This document shows, in pieces, positions 51,263-58,832 of a stretch of DNA of 64,000 nucleotides. The DNA is from JALXCH01 sp964495805 (GTDB taxonomy: Bacteria > Calditrichota > Calditrichia > RBG-13-44-9): positions 62,001-126,000 of the forward strand of contig CAZBWV010000042.1 in NCBI GenBank assembly GCA_964495805.1, written 5' to 3'. The position numbers and the translations under genes were made by a program. How positions within the stretch are numbered: position 1 is the first letter of the stretch; every line of letters begins with the position of its first letter. The notes under the pieces were generated by a model that saw only the letters and a program-made list of their open reading frames with translations, did not search any database and had not been told where the DNA came from.

Positions 51263-52042
51263 TTGAGACAGAACAAAAAGAAACAGGAACTGGAAAAGCT
51301 GGTCAGGCATGGGGCGAAGTTGCCCAAACATGTAGCGATTATTATGGATGGGAACGGGCGCTGGGCACGGCGGCGGGGATTGCCCAGAGTGGCTGGCCAT
51401 AACGAGGGAGTGAAATCTGTGCGAGCAGTGGTGGAAGCGGCTGGCGAAATTGGCATCAAAGTGCTGACGCTGTACACCTTTTCCAAGGAAAACTGGTTCC
51501 GCCCCCGGCAGGAGGTATCGGCACTGATGAAGCTGCTGGTGAACACCTTGCGCCGGGAGATTCATGATCTGATGAAGAAAAACGTGCGCCTGCGCGCCAT
51601 GGGCGATTTGAGCGATTTACCCGAAGAGGCGTATGACGAAATTTTATACGGAATCGACCGCACCCGGCACAATACCGGTCTCATCCTGAATCTGGCACTG
51701 AGTTACAGCGGTCGGCAGGAAATTCTGGACGCCGTGCGCGCCATTGCCCATAAAGTAAAAGCCGGACTGATCCAGCCGGATGAAATCAGCGAACAGGTTT
51801 TTGCCTCTCACCTTTACACCAACAACCTTCCCGACCCCGACCTGCTTATTCGCACCAGCGGAGAACTCAGGGTAAGCAATTTTATGCTCTGGCAATTGTC
51901 CTACACGGAAATTTATGTGACCAAAACTTTGTGGCCGGATTTCCGCAAAGCGGAATTTTATGAGGCAATTATCAATTATTTAAATCGTGAACGCCGGTTT
52001 GGAAAAGTGAGCGAACAGATTGTGCAAAATGCCACAGGATAA
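51263..52042 (+). CDS. uppS: Isoprenyl transferase (undecaprenyl diphosphate synthase)
   Basis: 259 residues from a TTG start. All cis-prenyltransferase motifs are present: HVAIIMDGNGRWARRRGLPRVAGH with catalytic Asp29, TLYTFSKENWFRP, and DLLIRTSGELRVSNFMLWQLSYTEIYVTKTLWPDF. It makes the C55 lipid carrier used for peptidoglycan and LPS sugars. The TTG at 51263 is chosen because no ATG lies in frame before the first conserved motif; the ribosome-binding site is weak (GGGAT). It overlaps the following membrane-protein gene by 14 bp. Confidence 0.96.
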   Translation: MRQNKKKQELEKLVRHGAKLPKHVAIIMDGNGRWARRRGLPRVAGHNEGVKSVRAVVEAAGEIGIKVLTLYTFSKENWFRPRQEVSALMKLLVNTLRREIHDLMKKNVRLRAMGDLSDLPEEAYDEILYGIDRTRHNTGLILNLALSYSGRQEILDAVRAIAHKVKAGLIQPDEISEQVFASHLYTNNLPDPDLLIRTSGELRVSNFMLWQLSYTEIYVTKTLWPDFRKAEFYEAIINYLNRERRFGKVSEQIVQNATG

Positions 52043-52448
52043 GGACTACATCCGAAAGTTCAACTTGCTTCTCAAGCAGGTCTGGGATTTTATTTACACC
52101 TTTCGCAAAATCATCATCATCTGGCTCTTTCTCACCGCCTTTGTGGTGGTAGGGGTTGCACTGGGATTGGACAAGAAGGCGGTGGCGTTTCTGGCCATTA
52201 TTCTGGGTATTCTCAGTCAGGCGTTCATTGGCCTTATTAATCTGATTGCACTGATTCCGGTGGTGGGTCCCCTGGTAGCCAAGGTACTGGCGCTACCTAT
52301 TTACTGGATTTTGAATTCGCTGGGATATTTTGTCTCGGTGGTGGCCATCAAAAAGGGATATAAAAAGGAGGTGCTGAATTATCGGGTGCTGACCATGGTG
52401 TTTCTGGTGGGCCTGGCAGTGGGGTTTGTTATTGGTCAGTTGATTTAA
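52029..52448 (+). CDS. Small membrane protein of unknown function
   Basis: 139 residues with three or four membrane helices: about 25-45 (IIIIWLFLTAFVVVGVALGL), 50-75 (AVAFLAIILGILSQAFIGLINLIALIPVVGPLVAKVL), 80-100 and 118-138 (VFLVGLAVGFVIGQLI). A short basic loop (KKGYKKEVLNYR) separates the last two. I do not recognise a family. The ATG at 52029 lies inside the end of uppS (14-nt overlap), which implies coupled translation. It may be involved in handling the polyprenyl product, but this is only position-based. Confidence 0.75.
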   Translation: MPQDKDYIRKFNLLLKQVWDFIYTFRKIIIIWLFLTAFVVVGVALGLDKKAVAFLAIILGILSQAFIGLINLIALIPVVGPLVAKVLALPIYWILNSLGYFVSVVAIKKGYKKEVLNYRVLTMVFLVGLAVGFVIGQLI

Positions 52449-52592
52449 CCCGGTGGTTTCCCCACTCAGCACACCGTCATTTTCAGGATGTGAAAAAAAA
52501 GTCAGAAAATTAAGGAAATGGTGAATCCGAACCGGTCAATTTTTCTCCCTTATCACGAACCACACAACCATTAACGAATCCTTCTTTCCCGA

Positions 52593-53903
52593 ATGAATCC
52601 GAATTATCAGCAACAATTGGAGTTTTTGTACAGCCTGCAGTATTCCGGCATCAAACTGGGGCTGAAAAATATTACCCGGTTGCTTAACGAGCTGGGGAAT
52701 CCCCAGAAGCACTTTCCCGCCGTTCACCTGGCTGGCACCAACGGGAAGGGTTCCACGGCAGCATTTATGGCTTCTGTTCTTCAGGAGGCAGGTTATCGGG
52801 TGGGGTTGTACACCTCTCCGCATCTGGTGGATTTTACCGAGCGGATTCGCATCAACGGGGAAGCGATCCCCCGGGAAGTGCTCATCGAATACGTCCGGGA
52901 GTTGCGAGCGGCCATCGAGCGGATTCGCCCTACTTTTTTCGAAGCCACCACGGCGCTGGCGCTGCGCTACTTTGCCGACCGGCGGGTGGATGTGGCGGTG
53001 GTGGAAACCGGTCTGGGCGGTCGGCTGGATGCCACCAATCTGGTGGAACCGGTGATCTCGGTGATTACTCCCATTGGACTGGAACACCAGCAGTATTTAG
53101 GCGAAACACTGGAAGCGATTGCCGGGGAAAAAGCAGGCATCATCAAACCGGGAATTCCCGTGGTGACCAGCACCGCCAACTCCCGGGTGATGGAAGTGTT
53201 CCGGAATCGTGCCCGAGAACTGGATGCACCGCTACACGTGCTGGAAGTGGAACAGGCCATTCGGATACACCGATACGGTCTGGAAGGAACCCGTTTTGCC
53301 CTGCACACGGAACGGGCTGATTTTCCGGCGCTCACAATTCGGCTGGCAGGGAAACATCAGGTGCACAATGCTGCCCTGGCGGTGGAGGGTTTGCTGCGGG
53401 CGGCGGGACTCACTGTTCCCTCCCGGGCAGTGGAACAGGGATTAGCCCGTTGCTTCTGGCCGGGACGTCTTCATGTGCTCCATCGCCAACCGCTGGTTTT
53501 GCTGGATGTTTCCCACAATCCACCCGGTTTCCGAACCACGCTTTCGTTTCTCCGGGAACTTTTTCCCCGGGCATCATTTAAAATCATCCTGGGTCTGGCG
53601 AAAGATAAAGATTCCCGTTCCATTGTCGATATTTTGATTGGCGAAGCAAAGGAGATTGCGCTGGTGGAATGGTTCTCAGAGCGCGGACTCCCTGCCCGGG
53701 TGCTGGCACAGGCTTTTGCCAGGCACAATGTTTCCACCACTCTTTTCCCGGATGTGGCCACCGCTTATCGCACCATGCGGGAACACCTGACTTCCCGGGA
53801 GGTGTTGCTCATCATTGGTTCCCACTATCTGGCAGGTGCTTTTCTGGAACAGTTTCCGGAATACCTTTACCCAACCCGGACGATGGGAGCGGGAATTCAT
53901 TAA
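52593..53903 (+). CDS. folC: Bifunctional dihydrofolate/folylpolyglutamate synthase FolC
   Basis: 436 residues of the Mur-ligase family. The P-loop HLAGTNGKGSTAAF, then YTSPHLVDFTERI, FEATTALALRYFADRRVDVAVVETGLGGRLDATN, ITPIGLEHQQYLG, GEKAGIIK and the C-terminal LLDVSHNPPGF are as in FolC. It adds glutamate to dihydropteroate and to folates, in the cytoplasm. The typical C-terminal LDGAHNP motif reads LLDVSHNP here, a tolerated variant. The start ATG has no strong ribosome-binding site. It is separate from uppS by 144 bp and precedes the rho promoter. Confidence 0.93.
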   Translation: MNPNYQQQLEFLYSLQYSGIKLGLKNITRLLNELGNPQKHFPAVHLAGTNGKGSTAAFMASVLQEAGYRVGLYTSPHLVDFTERIRINGEAIPREVLIEYVRELRAAIERIRPTFFEATTALALRYFADRRVDVAVVETGLGGRLDATNLVEPVISVITPIGLEHQQYLGETLEAIAGEKAGIIKPGIPVVTSTANSRVMEVFRNRARELDAPLHVLEVEQAIRIHRYGLEGTRFALHTERADFPALTIRLAGKHQVHNAALAVEGLLRAAGLTVPSRAVEQGLARCFWPGRLHVLHRQPLVLLDVSHNPPGFRTTLSFLRELFPRASFKIILGLAKDKDSRSIVDILIGEAKEIALVEWFSERGLPARVLAQAFARHNVSTTLFPDVATAYRTMREHLTSREVLLIIGSHYLAGAFLEQFPEYLYPTRTMGAGIH

Positions 53904-53918
53904 AAAGATACAAAAAAC

Positions 53919-53947
53919 TTGATTTTATCCGGCAAACGGGGTACATT
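53919..53947 (+). promoter_or_regulatory. Sigma70-type promoter of rho
   Basis: TTGATT (53919-53924) and TACATT (53942-53947), 17-bp spacer, giving a start near 53954 and a leader of about 118 nt before rho. The element from AAACTTGATTTTA to CCGG is shared almost base for base with the rpmE promoter at 55382. Confidence 0.7.
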
Positions 53948-54071
53948 TGAACGCTACATGGACTGCATCGATATTGGCTTCTGATTTAGCCCCCATTGTC
54001 ACCCTGCTGGTGTTGGGACATTGAATCCGGACAAAATTCAACAACAAAAAGATAAAATGAGGTGATGTTGT

Positions 54072-55322
54072 ATGCTCGATCTTGAATCTCTGAAATCGCT
54101 GAAAATTTCGGAACTGGCGCAGATTGCCCAGGAACTGGGAATTCCCGGTGTTTCCGGAATGAAGAAGCAGGAACTTATTTTTAAAATTCTGGAGGAACAG
54201 ACTGCACAGGAAGGTTTGATCTTCTCCGAAGGCGTGCTGGAAGTGCTGCCGGACGGCTACGGTTTTCTGCGTTCGCCGAAATTCAATTACTTGCCGGGAC
54301 CGGACGATATTTATGTCTCCCCTTCGCAAATTAAACGTTTTGATCTACGCACCGGGGACACAGTATCCGGTCAGATTCGTCCGCCCAAGGAAAACGAACG
54401 CTTCTTTGCCCTGCTGCGGGTGGAAGCGGTCAACTTTGAGGCTCCGGAGAAGAAACGTCACGTGACGTTTTTCGATAACCTGACCCCCATCTATCCGCTG
54501 GAACGGCTGAATCTGGAGACCAATCCCAAGGAATACACCATGCGCATTATGAACTTGCTGACTCCCATCGGGAAGGGGCAGCGTGGATTGATTGTGTCTC
54601 CGCCACGGGCTGGTAAGACGGTGATTCTGCAAAAAATTGCCAACGCCATTACCGAAAATCACCCGGAAGTCATCCTGATTGTGCTACTGATCGACGAACG
54701 TCCCGAAGAAGTAACCGATATGGAACGGAACGTGAAGGCGGAGGTTATTTCCTCTACCTTTGATGAACCGGCCGAGCGTCATGTACAGGTGGCGGACATG
54801 GTTCTGGAAAAAGCCAAGCGTCTGGTGGAATATAAAAAAGACGTGGTGATTTTGCTGGATAGTATTACCCGTCTGGCGCGCGCCCATAATACGGTGGTGC
54901 CGCACAGCGGTAAAATCCTTTCCGGTGGTGTGGACTCCAATGCTCTGCACCGTCCTAAACGGTTCTTTGGCGCAGCGCGGAACATCGAAGAAGGTGGCAG
55001 TCTCACGATTCTGGCCACGGCGCTTATTGAAACCGGTTCGCGGATGGATGAAGTGATTTTCGAAGAGTTCAAAGGTACCGGCAATATGGAGATTGTGCTG
55101 GATCGCCGTCTGGCCGATCGACGGATTTTCCCGGCTATCGACATCAACCGTTCCGGTACCCGAAAAGAAGAACTGCTGCTCAGCAAAAAAGAACTCTCCC
55201 GCGTATGGGTGCTACGCAAGCTGCTGAACGAAATGAATCCGGTGGAAGCAATGGAATTCCTGCTGGACAAAATGCGCGGCACGCGGAATAATGAAGAATT
55301 TCTGGATTCCATGAGCTCCTGA
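54072..55322 (+). CDS. rho: Transcription termination factor Rho
   Basis: 416 residues, the usual length for Rho without inserts. N-terminal helical domain (about 1-45; LESLKSLKISELAQIAQELGIPGVSGMKKQELIFKIL), RNA-binding cold-shock domain (about 50-120; EGVLEVLPDGYGFLRSP), then the ATPase core: GKGQRGLIVSPPRAGKTVILQKIA (Walker A), VILIVLLIDERPEEVTDM, VVILLDSITRLARAHN (Walker B), and the C-terminal secondary RNA site with GTGNMEIVLDRRLADRRIFPAIDI. A hexameric helicase that ends transcription. GAGGTGA precedes the ATG. The leader of about 118 nt from its promoter may serve autoregulation. Confidence 0.97.
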   Translation: MLDLESLKSLKISELAQIAQELGIPGVSGMKKQELIFKILEEQTAQEGLIFSEGVLEVLPDGYGFLRSPKFNYLPGPDDIYVSPSQIKRFDLRTGDTVSGQIRPPKENERFFALLRVEAVNFEAPEKKRHVTFFDNLTPIYPLERLNLETNPKEYTMRIMNLLTPIGKGQRGLIVSPPRAGKTVILQKIANAITENHPEVILIVLLIDERPEEVTDMERNVKAEVISSTFDEPAERHVQVADMVLEKAKRLVEYKKDVVILLDSITRLARAHNTVVPHSGKILSGGVDSNALHRPKRFFGAARNIEEGGSLTILATALIETGSRMDEVIFEEFKGTGNMEIVLDRRLADRRIFPAIDINRSGTRKEELLLSKKELSRVWVLRKLLNEMNPVEAMEFLLDKMRGTRNNEEFLDSMSS

Positions 55323-55381
55323 GGAACGGGAAGGGCACAAAGCGCTTCGAAACATCGAAAGCAAGAAATTTATTCGCAAAC

Positions 55382-55410
55382 TTGATTTTACCCGGAAAGG
55401 GATGTATATT
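55382..55410 (+). promoter_or_regulatory. Sigma70-type promoter of rpmE
   Basis: TTGATT (55382-55387) and TATATT (55405-55410), 17-bp spacer, start near 55417. The -35 region matches the rho promoter over about 18 bases. A 9-nt direct repeat (TATTCGCAA) flanks it at 55371 and 55408. Confidence 0.75.
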
Positions 55411-55443
55411 CGCAAGCTAAAATTTTAATTCAGGAGGTTTGTT

Positions 55444-55647
55444 TTGAAACAGGGAATTCATCCGGAATACAAAATAGCAACTGTGACCTGCGCCTGCGGG
55501 AATACGTTTGTCACACGCACCACGGTAGGCGATCTGCATGTGGAAATCTGCAGCCAGTGCCATCCCTTTTTCACCGGAAAACAGAAGTTGGTGGACACCG
55601 CCGGTCGTGTGGAGAAATTCCTGCGTAAATACGGCGACCGCCGGTAG
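55444..55647 (+). CDS. rpmE: 50S ribosomal protein L31, zinc-binding form
   Basis: 67 residues. The four cysteines of the zinc-binding type are present: VTCACGNTF and ICSQCHPFFTGKQ. L31 sits in the central protuberance of the large subunit and bridges to the small subunit. The start is a TTG at 55444 with AGGAGG 6 nt upstream. It follows rho by 121 bp and has its own promoter, ending at a strong terminator at 55673. Confidence 0.96.
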   Translation: MKQGIHPEYKIATVTCACGNTFVTRTTVGDLHVEICSQCHPFFTGKQKLVDTAGRVEKFLRKYGDRR

Positions 55648-55672
55648 CTACCGGACATTTGACATATCTCGG

Positions 55673-55714
55673 AAAACGGAATGCTGTTCAGCGAAAACGG
55701 GCATTCCGTTTTTT
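55673..55714 (+). terminator. Rho-independent terminator of rpmE
   Basis: A perfect 12-bp stem (55673-55684 with 55701-55712) with a 16-nt loop and a run of six T residues at its end (55709-55714). It separates rpmE from the DUF1385 gene. Confidence 0.85.
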
Positions 55715-55789
55715 ATTATCTCCGGAGCGGATGAAAATGGTTGCTTCCTCCGCAAGGAAAATTGAACAATCTGGAAACGGAATAACTCC

Positions 55790-56758
55790 ATGAGTCAGAA
55801 TCAGGAAGAGAAAATTATGCCCATTGGCGGGCAAGCGGTTATTGAAGGCGTGATGATGCGCTCTCCGGAACGGGTTGCCACCGCTGTGCGACGAGCCAAC
55901 GGAGACATCACCATTAAAGTGCAGGAGTATCAGTCGTTGATTCAGCGTAAAAAATGGCTGGATATTCCCATCCTGCGCGGTGCCATTGTGCTGGTGGAGG
56001 TGATGGTGCTGGGAATCAAACATCTGAACTTTTCTGCGGACATGGCCATGCAGGATGCCGAAAAGGAAGACGAAAAGAAGGGCAAGAAGAAGCGCCAGAA
56101 AAAGGGTCAAAGCAATCTGTCCGCGTTCCTGACCGTGGGTGTGGCGCTGGTGCTGGGGCTGGCTATTTTCTTTGCCTTGCCTTTGTTTGCTACCACCCAC
56201 CTGTTCAATATCGAAAAAGAAGCATTTGCATTTAACCTGGTGGCGGGCAGCATCCGCATCGTGCTCTTTCTGGCTTACATCTATGCCATTTCGCTGATGA
56301 AGGATGTGAAACGCCTGTTCCGTTACCACGGGGCGGAACACAAAACAATTTACGCGTTCGAGTCCGGGCAGCCGCTTACGGTGGAAAATGCACGCAAGTA
56401 CACCACCCTGCATCCCCGTTGCGGTACCAGTTTTCTGGTGATGGTAATGCTGGTAAGTTTGCTCTTTTTCAGCGTTCTGGACGCACTGATTATTTACTTC
56501 CACGGCAGCATTAACCTGCCCATTCGGTTGTTGGTGCATTTACCGCTGGTTCCTCTGGTGGGGGGCTTTTCCTACGAAGCCATCAAAGCGTCGGCTAAAA
56601 AGCCCGATCATCCGCTGGTGAAGTGGCTGATTGCTCCGGGATTGTGGTTGCAAAAAATTACCACACAGGAACCGGACGACAGTATGCTGGAGGTGGCGAT
56701 TGCTGCGCTGAAGGCTGCGCGCGGGGAGCAAAGCGGAGCAACCGCACAAAACCGATAA
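55790..56758 (+). CDS. DUF1385 membrane protein (YqhQ family)
   Basis: 322 residues. The signature GGQAVIEGVMMRSPERVATAVR opens the protein; further family phrases are KKWLDIPILRGAIVLVE, RYHGAEHKTIYAFESG and LHPRCGTSFLVMVML. About four membrane helices lie between 125 and 260. The family is widespread and stands beside rpmE and prfA in many genomes; its function is unknown, with a possible link to metal or cell-envelope metabolism. The gene lies 40 bp before prfA, and together they belong to the order rpmE-DUF1385-prfA-prmC known from Firmicutes and Chloroflexi. Confidence 0.93.
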   Translation: MSQNQEEKIMPIGGQAVIEGVMMRSPERVATAVRRANGDITIKVQEYQSLIQRKKWLDIPILRGAIVLVEVMVLGIKHLNFSADMAMQDAEKEDEKKGKKKRQKKGQSNLSAFLTVGVALVLGLAIFFALPLFATTHLFNIEKEAFAFNLVAGSIRIVLFLAYIYAISLMKDVKRLFRYHGAEHKTIYAFESGQPLTVENARKYTTLHPRCGTSFLVMVMLVSLLFFSVLDALIIYFHGSINLPIRLLVHLPLVPLVGGFSYEAIKASAKKPDHPLVKWLIAPGLWLQKITTQEPDDSMLEVAIAALKAARGEQSGATAQNR

Positions 56759-56798
56759 CAACCTGAATTCACCGACAACTTAAACGACTTTCGTCATC

Positions 56799-57875
56799 AT
56801 GTTAGACAAAATTAAAAAATACGAAGAGCGCTACCGGGAAATTGGCCAGGAAATGGGCAAACCGGAAGTCGCAAACGATTACGAAACCTATTCCCGACTG
56901 GCTAAAGAGTACGCCGAACTGGAGGAAATTGTTAAAACCGGGCAGAAATACCGGCAGGTACTGGAACAACTGGAATCCACCCGCCAGATGCTGAAAGAAG
57001 AGAGCGACGAGGAAATTCGTGAGCTGGCCCGGGAGGAGCTGGAACAGTTGGAAGAGCAGGCGACGAAGCTGGAAAATCAGCTCAAGTTGCTCATCATTCC
57101 CCCGGACCCCAACGATCGCAAGAACGTGGTCATGGAAATCCGTGCCGGTACCGGTGGAGACGAAGCAGCCATTTTTGCCGGCGATCTGTACCGCATGTAC
57201 CAGAAGTATTGCGAACGTCAGGGCTGGAAAACCGAGGTTCTGAGCGCCAATTACGGCGAACGCGGAGGGTTCAAAGAAATCATCTTCTCCGTAACCGGAA
57301 ACAATGTGTACGGAAAGTTGAAATACGAAAGCGGAGTGCACCGGGTGCAGCGGGTACCGGAAACGGAGACCCAGGGGCGCATTCACACCTCTGCCGCCTC
57401 TGTGGTGGTACTACCGGAAGTGGAAGAGGTGGAAATTGAAATCGATCCCAACGACCTGCGTATTGACGTATTTCGAGCTTCCGGCCATGGAGGTCAGCAC
57501 GTCAACACTACGGACAGCGCTGTGCGCATTGTCCATTTGCCCACCGGCATCACCGCGACCTGTCAGGATGAGAAATCCCAGCACAAAAACAAAGCCAAAG
57601 CCATGAAGGTGCTGATGGCACGGTTGTATGACATGGAGATGCGCAAGCAGCAGGAGCAAATCACCAGCCAGCGCCGCTCCATGATTCGCAGCGGTGACCG
57701 CAGTGAAAAAATTCGTACTTACAACTTCCCCCAGGGGCGAGTCACCGATCACCGGATTAATCTTACCCTCTACCGCCTGAACGAAATCATGGAAGGCGAT
57801 CTGGATATGATTATCGATGAGCTGCGCATGGCCGAGCAAGAAGAACGGTTGAAATCCGAAATGGAAAGTGCGTGA
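56799..57875 (+). CDS. prfA: Peptide chain release factor 1
   Basis: 358 residues of the class I release-factor family. The helical N-terminus, EIRAGTGGDEAAIFAGDLYRMY, HRVQRVPETETQGRIHTSAASV with the PxT-type anticodon-reading motif (PET), and the catalytic GHGGQHVNTTDSAVRIVH (GGQ) are all present. It recognises UAA and UAG and triggers peptide release on the ribosome; the PxT motif marks it as RF1 rather than RF2 (SPF). It is followed, after 96 bp, by prmC, which methylates the GGQ glutamine. No clear ribosome-binding site precedes the ATG. Confidence 0.97.
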   Translation: MLDKIKKYEERYREIGQEMGKPEVANDYETYSRLAKEYAELEEIVKTGQKYRQVLEQLESTRQMLKEESDEEIRELAREELEQLEEQATKLENQLKLLIIPPDPNDRKNVVMEIRAGTGGDEAAIFAGDLYRMYQKYCERQGWKTEVLSANYGERGGFKEIIFSVTGNNVYGKLKYESGVHRVQRVPETETQGRIHTSAASVVVLPEVEEVEIEIDPNDLRIDVFRASGHGGQHVNTTDSAVRIVHLPTGITATCQDEKSQHKNKAKAMKVLMARLYDMEMRKQQEQITSQRRSMIRSGDRSEKIRTYNFPQGRVTDHRINLTLYRLNEIMEGDLDMIIDELRMAEQEERLKSEMESA

Positions 57876-57971
57876 AAAAATGGCTTTATCTAACCGGTTT
57901 ATCTTGCAGCGTGATGGTATGTAAAGTCCCGGTTCAACCAAAACAATAATGCAGGCACCAACAATAAAAAT

Positions 57972-58832
57972 ATGCCGGACATCTGGACCGTACAAAAAGT
58001 TCTCACCTGGACTACTGAGCATTTTACCCACCATCAGGTTCCAGAACCCCGTTTAAGCGCCGAGTTGCTTCTTGCTCACATCCTTCACCTCCGGCGCATC
58101 GACCTGTATTTGCAATTCGAACGGATTTTAACTCCGGAAGAGCTCTCCCGGTACAAGCAGGTCATTTTGCGTCGGGTGCGCATGGAACCGGTGCAATATA
58201 TCACCGGCGAGCAGGAATTTATGGGACTTACGTTTCGGGTAACCCCGGCGGTACTCATTCCCCGCCCGGAAACCGAACTGCTGGTGGAACAGGTGTTGCG
58301 GGACTTCCCGGAGAAGAACGAATCCATACGGGTTCTGGATGTGGGAACCGGTAGTGGCGCCATTGCTCTCAGTCTGGCTCATTTCAGACCCCGATGGCAG
58401 ATTCTGGCTATCGATAGCAGTGCAGCGGCGCTGGAGGTGGCTCAGACCAATGCCCGCCAGCTGCAGCTCTCCAATGTCCGTTTCCTGCACGCAGATGCAT
58501 TGCAGTTTACTGTTCCACCGGAAAAACGCTTTTCGCTCATTGTGAGCAATCCCCCTTACGTCTCCCGGCAGGATTACCAGAAACTGCATCCCCAGGTGCG
58601 CGAGTACGAACCGCGGGAAGCGTTACTGGCCGGGGAAGAGGGAATGGATTTTTACCGACAGTTTTTACCCCGCTTGCCGGAATTGCTCACACCAGGCGGA
58701 CGAATTTATCTGGAAATGGGTTATGACCAGAAAGAAAAATTAGTTAAATTATTGAATCAATTAAATTTCCCGAAGGTACAGTTTACCCGGGATTACCGGA
58801 ATATCGACCGGATTGTGAGGATAGAATTGTGA
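57972..58832 (+). CDS. prmC: Release-factor glutamine methyltransferase PrmC
   Basis: 286 residues. The helical N-terminal domain (about 1-80) is followed by the SAM-dependent fold: EFMGLTFRVTPAVLIPRPETELLVEQ, VLDVGTGSGAIALSLA (SAM site), and VSNPPYVSRQDYQKLHPQVREYEPREALLAGEEG with the catalytic NPPY. It methylates Gln of the GGQ motif in RF1 and RF2 (the RF1 gene is its upstream neighbour). The stop overlaps the rnr start by 4 nt (GTGA), giving coupled translation. Confidence 0.96.
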   Translation: MPDIWTVQKVLTWTTEHFTHHQVPEPRLSAELLLAHILHLRRIDLYLQFERILTPEELSRYKQVILRRVRMEPVQYITGEQEFMGLTFRVTPAVLIPRPETELLVEQVLRDFPEKNESIRVLDVGTGSGAIALSLAHFRPRWQILAIDSSAAALEVAQTNARQLQLSNVRFLHADALQFTVPPEKRFSLIVSNPPYVSRQDYQKLHPQVREYEPREALLAGEEGMDFYRQFLPRLPELLTPGGRIYLEMGYDQKEKLVKLLNQLNFPKVQFTRDYRNIDRIVRIEL

